This document shows, one piece after another, positions 8,314 through 17,514 of a stretch of DNA of 37,044 nucleotides (its first letter is position 1; the number at the start of each line of letters is the position of its first letter). The DNA is taken from positions 1-37,044 of the forward strand of contig JALZUO010000008.1 in NCBI GenBank assembly GCA_023301565.1, in the 5' to 3' direction. Source of the stretch: Oligoflexales bacterium (GTDB lineage Bacteria > Bdellovibrionota_B > Oligoflexia > Oligoflexales > JALZUQ01). A program made the position numbers and the translations under genes. The notes beneath the pieces were generated by a model. That model did not search any database. It saw nothing but the letters and a program-made list of their open reading frames with translations, and had not been told where the DNA came from.

Positions 8314-9321
8314 ATGAACAGTTGTTCACGGTATTTATTGTTAGGTTTGTTTTTTCTGGGTTTTAGCTTTACAGGTGTCGCTCAACAAGGTTCATCTACA
8401 CTTCCACCTGCTCCGACCGAAGTCAAAAAACCGTCTTTGATGAAGGCGCTTTTGGAGCTTTATAAGGATCCTGTGTTTTTAGATGTTGATAGGGCGATTG
8501 AGTTTTTAGAGCAAGAAGTCGGAAACGAAGAAAATCGTACTAAAAAAATAGAGAGTCAAATTGAGCTGTATACAAAAAACAGCAAAAACCTCGAAGCAAA
8601 TATGGAGCGTTTATCTGAACGTTCTGGTATCCTTGGCTTAAAAATCACAGATCTTGTAAAAAAGACGAAGACCCTAGAGAAAAAAAGGGTGAAGCTAAAA
8701 GATTTTTTTTCCAACGGGAACGCTTCTTTCTTAGAGCCTGCTGCGCTAGAAAAGAAAAAAGCTGAGTATAAACTTGTGCAACAAAAAAAAGAGCAGAACC
8801 TAAAGCTGCTTGGAGTTAGCTATCTGGCTGACACAGATAAAATGATTTCTTTGTTAGAGGAAACCTACGAAGAGATAGAAGACCTGCCTTTCTGGCTAAA
8901 AAAGGCGAAGCAGCAGATAGAAATTGGAGAATCACTATATGCGTTAAGCAAAAGTGGAAAGAAAATTGGAAACACTGCTGAAAATAGAGCTTTGATTCGC
9001 GCCGCAATTCTTGCAAGCATCACTGTTTCGTTAGATGTAACCTTAAACGATGGCAGAAGGGTGGTGCTCTATGCAAGTAGAAAGAACACTTCGGCCGATA
9101 AGTTAGAAATAAAGATTGAGTGGGATAGCGATATAGTAAATGAGGATCCGAGCGAGTTAGAAACCAAAACGTACTTAGAGCTCATGGGGAAAAAGTCTGG
9201 CGGAGAAGTGTCGCAGTATGCAAGTTACATAATTAAGAATGCGAAAGATGCAGCAGACCGGCTTCTGGGGTCCATCGCTCGAAGACACAAAAAAGTTGAG
9301 CTAGGATACTCGGTTCGTTAA
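8314..9321 (+). CDS. Exported coiled-coil protein of unknown function
   Basis: No family recognised. The N terminus (MNSCSRYLLLGLFFLGFSFTGVAQ) is a clear Sec signal peptide with likely cleavage after GVA. Residues about 60-210 are rich in Lys, Glu and Leu with heptad-like spacing (for example KKIESQIELYTKNSKNLEANMERLSER), so a long periplasmic coiled coil is expected. The final 110 residues look like a mixed alpha/beta domain and include TLNDGRRVVLYASRKN. The start follows AAGGGG. The gene stands alone, tail-to-tail with ppk2 with only 21 bases between the stops. A structural or tethering role in the envelope is possible but is inference only. Confidence 0.75.
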   Translation: MNSCSRYLLLGLFFLGFSFTGVAQQGSSTLPPAPTEVKKPSLMKALLELYKDPVFLDVDRAIEFLEQEVGNEENRTKKIESQIELYTKNSKNLEANMERLSERSGILGLKITDLVKKTKTLEKKRVKLKDFFSNGNASFLEPAALEKKKAEYKLVQQKKEQNLKLLGVSYLADTDKMISLLEETYEEIEDLPFWLKKAKQQIEIGESLYALSKSGKKIGNTAENRALIRAAILASITVSLDVTLNDGRRVVLYASRKNTSADKLEIKIEWDSDIVNEDPSELETKTYLELMGKKSGGEVSQYASYIIKNAKDAADRLLGSIARRHKKVELGYSVR

Positions 9322-9342
9322 ACCTTAGGTGTTCGGCACTCA

Positions 9343-10212
9343 CTAGGTCGCTAGAGACAAGATCCCGGGATCTCTTTCGTAGAGGTTGGCGGGATCTTTT
9401 GATTCGTAGTCAAACTGGTCGAGGACGTAGCGTATAGCTTGGAGGCGAGCTCTTTTTTTATCGTCAGACTTGATCACAACCCAAGAGCATTGATTGGTGC
9501 TTGTTTTGGCAAACATGGCTTTTCTAGCCTCTGTGTAGTCGTCCCACTTACCTATAGACTTAAAGTCCATAGGGCTTAGCTTCCACTGTTTTAAGGGGTT
9601 TTTAGCCCTTTCCAGAATGCGCCTAAGCTGCTCTTTTCGGCTGACAGAAAACCAAAATTTGATGACTGGGATGTTGTTGTCAGCCCAGTGCTGTTCCAGC
9701 GAGGGTGTTTCTTGTAAAAACCTTTGGTACTCTTCATCAGAACAAAAACCCATGACTTTCTCGACGCCTGCGCGGTTGTACCAGCTACGGTCAAACAGTG
9801 TGATGTTCCCTGCAGTAGGTAGATGTTTTGTGTAGCGTTGCAGGTACCATTGGCCTTGCTCTATCTCTGAGGGTTTTGTTAGTGCAATAACTTTTGTGTA
9901 CCTAGGGTTAAGGTGTTCGGTAAAGCGTTTTATCGTACCCCCTTTGCCGGCTGCGTCGCGGCCCTCAAAAACGATTGCTAGCTTCTGGCCGGACTTGCGC
10001 ATCCAGTTTTGCATTTTTACTAGCTCAACCTGCATCTTTAGCTTGGCTGTTTCGTATTTTTTTCGTTTCATTTTTTCTTTATAGGGAAACTGGCTGTCCA
10101 GTATTGTGCCTTTTTTGGCATTCTCTACAGCTTTGACAACGGCGTCTGGCAGGCCGTGAGCGCTGGCTAAATGACTCAATTCAAACTTTGAGATAAAGGA
10201 TTTGTCGATCAT
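9343..10212 (-). CDS. ppk2: Polyphosphate kinase 2 (PPK2 family)
   Basis: Transfers phosphate between inorganic polyphosphate and nucleotides. A single PPK2 domain is visible: Walker A GRDAAGKGG (residues 84-92), Walker B-like LFDRSWYNRAGVE (Asp141), the lid region with basic residues (RRILERAKNPLKQWKLS), and the KWDDYTEAR motif. At 289 residues with one domain it fits class I or III PPK2; the preferred direction (NDP or AMP/ADP phosphorylation) cannot be decided by eye. The ATG is preceded by AGGAAAAGG at good spacing. It is divergent from the efflux operon, with 243 bases between them. Confidence 0.92.
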   Translation of the reverse strand: MIDKSFISKFELSHLASAHGLPDAVVKAVENAKKGTILDSQFPYKEKMKRKKYETAKLKMQVELVKMQNWMRKSGQKLAIVFEGRDAAGKGGTIKRFTEHLNPRYTKVIALTKPSEIEQGQWYLQRYTKHLPTAGNITLFDRSWYNRAGVEKVMGFCSDEEYQRFLQETPSLEQHWADNNIPVIKFWFSVSRKEQLRRILERAKNPLKQWKLSPMDFKSIGKWDDYTEARKAMFAKTSTNQCSWVVIKSDDKKRARLQAIRYVLDQFDYESKDPANLYERDPGILSLAT

Positions 10213-10455
10213 CGTTGCCTTTTCCTATCTAAATAGATCGTAGTATCAGGGGTATACAGTACTTTACTCCTTTCTTGTGGCACTTTCCATGTGCAGCTAA
10301 TTCTGCTATAAAAAAAGGCAGCAAACGCTAACAAGCGTGTGAGGGCTTAAGGCTCGTTTATAAGTAATAGGTGATGCTTAGCCGGAGGGTTTTTGCATTG
10401 ATTGCAGTGAGTAAAACGGTCAGGATAACCACAATAGGCTTATCAGAAAATTTAT

Positions 10456-11547
10456 ATGCAGAGGAGTGTCAGGCTAGTGCTTACCTTAACTAAAAAACAT
10501 ACTGTTTGCATGGCTTTCATGAGTCTTTGCATCTTTTTTTCTGCTGCTTGTACAAAAGCAAAAAACAATAAAATCAAGACGACTAGCCAGTCGATAGGTA
10601 AAAGTCAGCAACATGGCATAGAACAAAAGCAAAAAAAAACGATTGATGTTGTTGCTGCAAAGATCCAGAAGAAACAGATTTTTGATCCACGTGAGTTTGG
10701 TGGCCGCTTAAAATCCAAAAATGAAAGTCCGTTGATTGCTCTTCGGGCTGGCTTGATTAGCCACTCTTATAAACGCGCAGGTGAGCAAGTAAGAAAAGGC
10801 CAAGCAGTCCTAGCCGTGTCGCCTGTGGACGGAGTGGGTATGAAGCCTACAGTCATACGTGCACCTCTTTCCGGGGTTGTCTCACAGTTGAGCTACCTCA
10901 AGGGCTCCCTTGTAGAAAAGGGACAGCGAATAGGGGTTGTGTCTGAAAAGGACGCATTTGAAAGCACTGTTTATGTCACAGATGCTGACCTGGCATCTTT
11001 CGATGTAGGCGATCAAGTTGACTTAGAGGTTCAAGCAAGAGGCTTAGAGAGAAAAGCAGGTAAAAAACTAGTTAGAAAAAATGAGAAGAAAATCATCCTT
11101 GCAAAGGTTCTGTCTAAGGCGCTGAAGCCAGAACCCAACTCAACGGGCTATGCAGTTCGATTGGCGTTAGGTTGCGCGCAGGGTGTTTGCAAGGGTTTAA
11201 GGCTAGGCTCGTTTGTGAAGATGATTCTCAAAGAAAATTTTCGCGATGGTTTTCGTTTGCCGCTGAATGTATTGCAAAGTAATCAAACTAAGGTTTTGCT
11301 CGTAGACAGGGAGCAAAAAGCAAGATGGCGAGGAATTGAGCTTGGCTCAGCTTTTGGGGATGAAGTAGAGATAACCTCTGGCCTTGAGGAGCCTTACCAA
11401 AAGGGCTGGCTACTTGTTACAGGCCGCAGTAAAAAACCCAAAGAGGGTGACTCGTTAAATGTCACAACCAAAGAAAACTCTCTCAAAGAAGTACTGGAAT
11501 CGCCCATATCAAAATCTGTAAATGACGTGAAGCCAAGTAAAGGATGA
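10456..11547 (+). CDS. Periplasmic adaptor (membrane fusion protein) lipoprotein of an RND efflux pump
   Basis: HlyD/AcrA-type adaptor linking the inner-membrane pump to the outer-membrane channel. The N terminus has a hydrophobic stretch ending SAAC, so Cys32 is the likely lipidation site. A split lipoyl-like domain follows (RAGLISHSYKRAGEQVRKGQ and APLSGVVSQLSYLKGSLVEKGQRIGVVS), then a beta-barrel domain (FVKMILKENFRDGFRLPLNVL) and a membrane-proximal region. The usual long alpha-hairpin between the lipoyl halves is very short, which may matter for docking to the fused channel downstream. The ATG at 10456 lacks a strong ribosome-binding site; a GTG at 10477 behind AGGAG is an alternative. 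It sits three bases before the pump gene, clearly one operon. Confidence 0.85.
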   Translation: MQRSVRLVLTLTKKHTVCMAFMSLCIFFSAACTKAKNNKIKTTSQSIGKSQQHGIEQKQKKTIDVVAAKIQKKQIFDPREFGGRLKSKNESPLIALRAGLISHSYKRAGEQVRKGQAVLAVSPVDGVGMKPTVIRAPLSGVVSQLSYLKGSLVEKGQRIGVVSEKDAFESTVYVTDADLASFDVGDQVDLEVQARGLERKAGKKLVRKNEKKIILAKVLSKALKPEPNSTGYAVRLALGCAQGVCKGLRLGSFVKMILKENFRDGFRLPLNVLQSNQTKVLLVDREQKARWRGIELGSAFGDEVEITSGLEEPYQKGWLLVTGRSKKPKEGDSLNVTTKENSLKEVLESPISKSVNDVKPSKG

Positions 11548-11550
11548 TGC

Positions 11551-14500
11551 ATGTTTGCTAAGTTTATCCGCAATCGTTCGGGTGTACTGTTAATCATTGC
11601 AGGTGTGCTGATAGGCGGTTTTTTACAGTTTTTTTCACTGCCAGTTGCTTTGTACCCGCGCGCTTCCAAACCTGAGCTTTCTGTTTATGTTTGGCCCAAA
11701 GGTCAAACCAGCGCTTCTTTTCGGAATCAGTATGGACTAGATATCGAAGCTGCACTGCAAGGCGTACGCAATGTCGAAAAGGTGCAGGCACGCTACCAGC
11801 CTTGGATGGTCGAGTTCACGGCAGAGTATGATTGGGGTACAGATTCCGATACGGCTAAATCGGATGCGCGTGCAGCTCTTTCAGGGATCGAGTCAAAGTT
11901 CCCAAGAGAATGGCAGACGGCTTATCGCTTTGATGGAACAGAAGGTTCCACGCTTTATTTGATGGTTTCTAGCGATAAACTAAGCGAGTTTGAAATTTCA
12001 AAGCTTGTAGCCGACCCAATAAGAACAACCCTTAGTAGCATAGAAGGAATGCAGGTGCCCTGGGTTTCTACCTTTGACCGAAAAGATGTCATCGTAGAAC
12101 TTAAGCCAGAACGCTTGTCAGAGTTTGGTTTAGACCCCAGTCAGATCCGAGAAGCCCTGTTGCGCAGAGAGTTTGATCAAAGCCTTGGCTCTATAAAATA
12201 CGATGAGTCCGGTGATAAGCAGGTGACAGTATCAAAAAAGTTTCGAAACCTCGCCGAAATAGCTAATACGTTGGTAAGAGGCGGCGGTAGCTCACGGGTA
12301 TATCTGCGTGATGTCGCAGACATTAAGCGCGAAGTAAAAGAAGCTGAAAGGCTGTTTAAGTCTAACGGTAAAAAAGGTCTAATCGTTGGTGCTGCAACAA
12401 AGCCCGACGCTAACATTGTCAAAGCAACGCAAGAATTCCTAGTCAAAACCAGGTCGCTTATGGCATCGATTGACCCTGAGTTAAAGGTCACTGTCCTTCT
12501 GAACCCCGGCAGCTACATTCGCAACGCTGTACGTAATATCTTTTTGTCCGTATTTCTGGGGGTGCTCGTATCAACTCTGGTGTTGTTCTTGTTTTTTGGC
12601 GCAGTTCGCCACACGCTGGTAATTGGCATCAGTATCCCACTTTCTTTGATGGGTGGATTTATTTTGATGCAGGTTCTAGGCATTGAAATGAACCTGGTTT
12701 CATTGGGAGCTATGGCTTTAGCCGCAGGGATGGTTGTCGATGGTGGGGTAGTGGTTTTTGAAAACTGCATCCGTCTTTATGAAATCCATAAACCAGAGTC
12801 GTATGCAGACGCTATGAAGCTAGTAGTGCAAGGGATGAAAGAAGTTAGAACGCCCGTAGTCGCAAGCGTACTAACAACAAGCATTGTTTTTGCGCCTTTG
12901 CCTTTTACCTCCCCTATTGCTGCGGCGATTTTGGGTGATATGGCCAAAGTGATGGTGTGCGTGCTAGCAGTGAGCCTTTTGGTTGCACTCGTTATTTTGC
13001 CCGCGCTGATCCTATACCTGTCAGATGATCCAGCTCAGATGATCCCCAAGCCTGAAAACAGTGTGTTGACGGCATGGTTTACCCGTTTGGTCGAGGTTAT
13101 CCAAAAATTGTATGAGGCCAGCCTAAAGGTCTTGTTTCAGTCCGCTCGTTGGCGTTGGGGCGTAGTGACCGGAGTGACTGCAGTATTCTTGGCAAGTTTG
13201 TTTGTTATGGGTTTTGCACTTGAGTCAGAAATCATGCCTCTGCCAGATTCTGACCAAATTTTTTTAAACGTACGCTACAAAGGTCAAAAGTTTGATTTAG
13301 ATACCAGCGAAAAGATCATTGATGCACAAGAAGCTAGAGTCCAGAAACTTTTTGGAAAGTATATAGACAAAACACTTTCGCAGGTGAAAGAGCGTAGTGG
13401 CTGGGTTTTGTCTTTTCTCAAAAACTCAGGAGATTCTGAGGAGTTCAAAGAAAAACTCGAAAATGAGTTTAAGAATACGCCGATCATAAGATTTCACACC
13501 TTTCCCTGGGTGCCATCTTCTCTGAAGATACCCGATCCTCCAGCGGTACAAATCAATGTAAACTTAGCTTCTAAGGCAGCAAGGTTAGCTATGTTAGAAC
13601 AGTTAGATGAGGCCGTAGGCGATGTTGGGAGCCGTGGCAATTTGGAAGTAGAGCCTCCGCCACGCTTTAGCAACACCTTTGACCTGAAGCTTAAGCGGAA
13701 CAATCTGGGCCTGGTCTCTTCGGACTTCGCCCGGCATTTTGACGAAAATCGAATTGCTAGTACCGTGCGCATGGCGCTCAGTGAGTCTAATATCATGGAT
13801 ATAGAACTTGACGGCAAAAGCTCGTCGATGTTCTTGCGCTACCCCAAAAAGTACATCCAGAGTTCCCAGGATATAGAAAATATGCAGCTTGCGTTTAAAG
13901 GCAAGTTTTATGCTCTTAGGCATTTTGCAGACATAAAAACTAAAAGACTGCACAGAGAGATTGTCTCAGAAAATGGCTCAGAAATTGCCAGGCTCTCTGT
14001 TTGGCCCAAACAAACCTACAAGGGTTCGCGCAAGGATTTTCAGCAAGAGGTATACAAGAAAGTTGCTGAGCAGTTTGAAGGTGCAGCTGCTGTCACTTCG
14101 AAGGCACCTGTTATTCCAGGACTTACTTTTTCTGATGCCGATAAGGAAATCCGTGATAATACCTACTCTTTGGTGCGGGCCCTGGTGCTTGCTCTTTTGC
14201 TTGTCCTTGTTCTTGTGTGTTTTCAGTTTGGTAGTTTGCGTAAGACCTTTGTCGTGATGCTTGCTATCCCTTTTGGAACTATCGGAGTAGCTTTTTCTTT
14301 GTATGTTTTTGGGATACCTCTTTCGGTTAACTCCTTGTTAGGGTTGATTCTGTTAGCGGGGACAGCTGTAAACAATTCGATTGTTTTTGTAGATTTCTTT
14401 GATCACTTAAAATTGAGTGAGCCCGAAACCCCTATAGAGCAAGCTTTGCTTAAAACAGCACAGGTCAGGTTTCGCCCGATTGCCATTACGACTCTGACAA

Positions 14501-16032
14501 CCATCTTTGGAATGTTGCCCATCGCGATTGGTTTGGGCGAGGGAGGTGAAATCATGCGTCCTTTGGGTGTCGCTGTTTGTGGCGGTCTGCTGATTTCAAC
14601 TATTTTGACGATTTTACTAGTTCCTCTTGCCTTGCTTTTTGTAGAGCGAGTTTCTGGTGAAACAAGGCATACCGCTCCTGCAGTGTTTAAGGGGTCTGGA
14701 ACTGGTACCCTAGTGAGTTCTCTAGCGGCTACTTTACCAGCCGTTGCAACTTTGGGGCTTTTGCTTTCTTCGGCTGGTGAAGCCAAGCCAGCAAGGGCAG
14801 GTTTTATGGTGCAAAGTTTGAATTTGACTACCGTAGACAGGCTAGTTCGCGAACGGCAAAGCACGTTTTTAAATGCCGAGTTGGATCATAAGATTGCGAA
14901 AGATGAAAAATATGCTGCTGTCGGTGATTTTTTGCCTCAGGTTAGTTTGGACTTAAGGCGAGACTTTGCAGAATTGAAAAGCAGTTCGGCTACGTACTCC
15001 TCTTCGCGTGGAGTGGTTGTCCGCCAAAGTCTTTCGGGTCCTTTTCAGCAGGCTTGGAAGGTGGCAGGGCTTGCAGCGCGTCAAAAAGTTGCTTCTTTGC
15101 AAAAGACTCAGCTACAGACAGATGCTCTTCTCGATGCAAGGTTAGGCCTGTTTACCTATATGCAGGCGCAAAAGTTGCTAGGCATCGAGAAGCAGCTTTT
15201 GGATACATCCAAAAACTATGCTTCCATCGCTAAAAAGAGGCACAACGCGGGCTTAATGGATCTGTCTGCAGAGCTTCGTAGTAAAAACCAATTGCTGCGT
15301 GCAAAAACTTCCTATGAAAATGCAAAACTTTTTGTAAGCGAGCAAAAGTCCAGGCTAGCTGAACTGCTGCAAACCCCACTTAACCCGGGTATGGTTGTCT
15401 CACAAAGCTGGCCTAAAGATCTAAAGGTAGAAAAATTTTCAAAAAAAGCTTTAGAAGACCTGTACCGTGAAACCTTGGAAGGAAAGCAAATTCCACTTGG
15501 GCTTGCCAGGCAAAGTAAAAAGATTCAAGCGGCCGCTCGTAACCGCGCGGTAAGGCGCCTTTTCCCTGAGATTATTGCAGAGTATCAGTTTCGCGAACGC
15601 TCTGGTGATGGTCAAAGCCTTACCCTTAAGCACGAGGTTCAGGTTGGTCTTGAGTGGAATGTTCTGCGTGGCGGTAAGAACTTTTTTGAAACTCGTGCAG
15701 CTGTGTTGCAGGCAAGAAAAGCAAACAACACTCTGGATCAGGTAGAAATTAGCTACCCTTTGATGGTTGATATCTTGAAGCTCCAGCTAAAACAGGCGTT
15801 AGCCCGCAAAAAAGTAAGTGTCGCACAGGCAGGTGGGCAACGAAGAATATTGGCTCAAAGCCAAAAGAAGTTTGACAGAGGCTTAATAGATGCTTTGGAT
15901 CTTAGCCAAGACATCGATAGCTGGGTGCAAACTGAGAAAGCAGTAATCAACAGCACCATAGATGCTTTGCGTGCCATAGCCGACTTATGTAAGCTTGCAG
16001 GTAATGAAGATCTTTTCTACAAGCTTTCTTAG
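11551..16032 (+). CDS. RND efflux permease fused to a TolC-like outer-membrane factor
   Basis: One uninterrupted 1493-codon frame, AAAGGA before the ATG. Residues 1-1040 are a complete RND proton antiporter: an N-terminal membrane helix, a first porter region, TM4 with GMVVDGGVVVFEN (Asp397 as the proton-relay acid; the usual second Asp is Gly), a second porter half, and TM10-12 with AGTAVNNSIVFVDF (Asn941-942 where AcrB has Lys), RFRPIAITTLTTIFGMLPI and GGLLISTILTILLVPLALL. Residues 1054-1073 form an extra hydrophobic segment followed by AGEAKPARA-GF, like a signal peptide with possible cleavage after 1083. Residues 1084-1493 are a TolC-type outer-membrane factor: two helical-hairpin repeats with LDARLGLFTYMQAQKLLG, ELRSKNQLLRAKTSYENAK and GLIDALDLSQDIDS. 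Similar fusions are, from memory, known in some Bacteroidetes CzcA-like pumps. Substrate unknown. Confidence 0.88.
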   Translation: MFAKFIRNRSGVLLIIAGVLIGGFLQFFSLPVALYPRASKPELSVYVWPKGQTSASFRNQYGLDIEAALQGVRNVEKVQARYQPWMVEFTAEYDWGTDSDTAKSDARAALSGIESKFPREWQTAYRFDGTEGSTLYLMVSSDKLSEFEISKLVADPIRTTLSSIEGMQVPWVSTFDRKDVIVELKPERLSEFGLDPSQIREALLRREFDQSLGSIKYDESGDKQVTVSKKFRNLAEIANTLVRGGGSSRVYLRDVADIKREVKEAERLFKSNGKKGLIVGAATKPDANIVKATQEFLVKTRSLMASIDPELKVTVLLNPGSYIRNAVRNIFLSVFLGVLVSTLVLFLFFGAVRHTLVIGISIPLSLMGGFILMQVLGIEMNLVSLGAMALAAGMVVDGGVVVFENCIRLYEIHKPESYADAMKLVVQGMKEVRTPVVASVLTTSIVFAPLPFTSPIAAAILGDMAKVMVCVLAVSLLVALVILPALILYLSDDPAQMIPKPENSVLTAWFTRLVEVIQKLYEASLKVLFQSARWRWGVVTGVTAVFLASLFVMGFALESEIMPLPDSDQIFLNVRYKGQKFDLDTSEKIIDAQEARVQKLFGKYIDKTLSQVKERSGWVLSFLKNSGDSEEFKEKLENEFKNTPIIRFHTFPWVPSSLKIPDPPAVQINVNLASKAARLAMLEQLDEAVGDVGSRGNLEVEPPPRFSNTFDLKLKRNNLGLVSSDFARHFDENRIASTVRMALSESNIMDIELDGKSSSMFLRYPKKYIQSSQDIENMQLAFKGKFYALRHFADIKTKRLHREIVSENGSEIARLSVWPKQTYKGSRKDFQQEVYKKVAEQFEGAAAVTSKAPVIPGLTFSDADKEIRDNTYSLVRALVLALLLVLVLVCFQFGSLRKTFVVMLAIPFGTIGVAFSLYVFGIPLSVNSLLGLILLAGTAVNNSIVFVDFFDHLKLSEPETPIEQALLKTAQVRFRPIAITTLTTIFGMLPIAIGLGEGGEIMRPLGVAVCGGLLISTILTILLVPLALLFVERVSGETRHTAPAVFKGSGTGTLVSSLAATLPAVATLGLLLSSAGEAKPARAGFMVQSLNLTTVDRLVRERQSTFLNAELDHKIAKDEKYAAVGDFLPQVSLDLRRDFAELKSSSATYSSSRGVVVRQSLSGPFQQAWKVAGLAARQKVASLQKTQLQTDALLDARLGLFTYMQAQKLLGIEKQLLDTSKNYASIAKKRHNAGLMDLSAELRSKNQLLRAKTSYENAKLFVSEQKSRLAELLQTPLNPGMVVSQSWPKDLKVEKFSKKALEDLYRETLEGKQIPLGLARQSKKIQAAARNRAVRRLFPEIIAEYQFRERSGDGQSLTLKHEVQVGLEWNVLRGGKNFFETRAAVLQARKANNTLDQVEISYPLMVDILKLQLKQALARKKVSVAQAGGQRRILAQSQKKFDRGLIDALDLSQDIDSWVQTEKAVINSTIDALRAIADLCKLAGNEDLFYKLS

Positions 16033-16579
16033 GTACCTCTTAGTGCTCACTCTTGCATGGCCGTTGGCTGTGTTGGCTGAAGAAACTAAACAGGCTGACG
16101 ATGAGCTTGTAGCTGTTGGGCCAGTCGATCTAGAACGCTACCAAGGGCGTTGGTACGAAATCGCAAGGCTTCCAAATAGGTTTGAAAAAGACTGTGTTGG
16201 CGTGACGGCCGAGTATAGTTTTAAGCGCAAAACCGAAGAGTTCACGGAGCTTTCCGTGGTCAATCGCTGCTATAAAAAAGACTTTGATGGCAACCTGCAA
16301 GTAGCAAACGGCAAAGCCCGTGCCTATGCCGGTGAAACTACAGCGAAGCTAAAAGTAAGCTTTGTCCCATGGTTTTTTCTTTTTGCCGGTGACTACTGGG
16401 TGATTGAATTAGCTGATGACTATCGTTATGCAGTCGTTGGAGAGCCCGGTCGCAAGTTCTTGTGGATATTGGCTCGCGAAAAAACCATGGCTGAAAGAGA
16501 TCTTCAGGGCGTGCTCGAACGTCTTGAGTCGCAGCACGGATACGATCCAGACGATCTTTATTTTACTCCTCAGCAGTAA
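16004..16579 (+). CDS. Bacterial lipocalin (Blc family)
   Basis: Small beta-barrel carrier for lipids or other hydrophobic ligands. It has the lipocalin GxW signature in RYQGRWYEIARLPNRFEK, VTAEYSF, and the C-terminal WILAREKTM...LQGVLERLESQHGYD block that is typical of Blc. Unlike E. coli Blc, the signal peptide (MKIFSTSFLRYLLVLTLAWPLAVLA/EE) has no lipobox Cys, so a soluble periplasmic form is expected. The frame runs back to a TTG at 15995, but the ATG at 16004 starts a normal signal peptide. It overlaps the end of the RND-OMF gene by 29 bases, so it is coupled to the pump; it may hand over or store a lipid-like substrate, which is inference. Confidence 0.9.
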   Translation: MKIFSTSFLRYLLVLTLAWPLAVLAEETKQADDELVAVGPVDLERYQGRWYEIARLPNRFEKDCVGVTAEYSFKRKTEEFTELSVVNRCYKKDFDGNLQVANGKARAYAGETTAKLKVSFVPWFFLFAGDYWVIELADDYRYAVVGEPGRKFLWILAREKTMAERDLQGVLERLESQHGYDPDDLYFTPQQ

Positions 16580-16670
16580 CCTTAAGTTAACCCACAGACT
16601 CATACGTTGGTATAGACATCAGGTTGCTGTCTGATAGGCTGTAAGTGTATTTTTTTGGGGAGCATAAGTT

Positions 16671-17489
16671 ATGGATCGGCTTGAAAAACTTTTTTCTGCC
16701 ATGTGGAACGACTACACCTCGTTTACCCCTGCGGCGGGAGTGATCCACGATCAATTTGTCGAAGCAAACAAGGGACCTATTTCCAATGATCACGTAGCGC
16801 TTAGAACCTACGATTTGATCGGCATTGATGTTTTGGCCAAAGCTTTTATAGAATTTGGCTATGAGGCAAAAGATGAGTACCACTTTGATGCTAAAAAGCT
16901 TTTTGCGCTTCACTTCGAAAAAGACGGAAAAGACTCTAAAGGCAGGCCGTGGCCAAAGGTATTTATCAGTGAGCTTCTCACCAAGGAGTTCTCTTCCGCT
17001 TTTCAAGACCAGGTCAAAGAGCTTTGCCAGGAGCTTTCAGAGGCCCAAAAAGGGCAGACTGATTTTTGTATCTCCGGCAGGCCGTGGAAGCTTCGAAAAG
17101 AGCAGTATGAAAAGCTAAAAACTGAGTCAGAGTACGGTAGCTGGGTAGCGGCCTACGGACATAGGGTGAACCACTTTACGGTATTGGTAAATGAGCTTAA
17201 ATTTGCAAGTGAGCTTGAAAGCATCAACGAGTTTGTGGAGTCGAAGGGGCATAAGCTCAATGACTCTGGTGGGAAGATCAAAGGCAGCTCTGGCATTGGC
17301 CTAGAACAGTCATCTACTCTCGCTTACAATCATCTAGTAGAGTTTGATGATGGTAGCCTCGAGATTCCTTCTTGCTACTATGAGTTTGCTTTGCGGTACC
17401 CTTTGAATAGCTTGGGCGGAAAACTCTATCAGGGCTTTGTTTCGGAGAGTGCTGATAAGATCTTTGAGAGCACCGAGCGAGGGCAGTAA
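16671..17489 (+). CDS. DUF1338 family protein (2-oxoadipate dioxygenase/decarboxylase HglS-like)
   Basis: Non-haem iron family; the characterised member HglS converts 2-oxoadipate to D-2-hydroxyglutarate in lysine breakdown. Conserved metal-ligand regions are present: NDHVALRT with His41, HRVNHFTV with His168, and EIPSCYYEFA with a Glu at 238 (or 231). The substrate-binding RPW segments are also present. At 272 residues it is shorter than HglS (about 460 residues) and fits the compact DUF1338 subgroup, so the reaction is less certain. The ATG is preceded by GGGGAG. It stands alone behind the pump operon and is followed by a strong two-way terminator. Confidence 0.8.
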   Translation: MDRLEKLFSAMWNDYTSFTPAAGVIHDQFVEANKGPISNDHVALRTYDLIGIDVLAKAFIEFGYEAKDEYHFDAKKLFALHFEKDGKDSKGRPWPKVFISELLTKEFSSAFQDQVKELCQELSEAQKGQTDFCISGRPWKLRKEQYEKLKTESEYGSWVAAYGHRVNHFTVLVNELKFASELESINEFVESKGHKLNDSGGKIKGSSGIGLEQSSTLAYNHLVEFDDGSLEIPSCYYEFALRYPLNSLGGKLYQGFVSESADKIFESTERGQ

Positions 17490-17514
17490 GTTTTTCTTTA
17501 AACAATATATATTC

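Noticed and set aside
14683-14715. Internal GTG codons (14683, 14713) as a separate start for the outer-membrane factor
   Set aside because: No Shine-Dalgarno at proper spacing; the uninterrupted frame favours one long protein, though internal initiation cannot be fully excluded.
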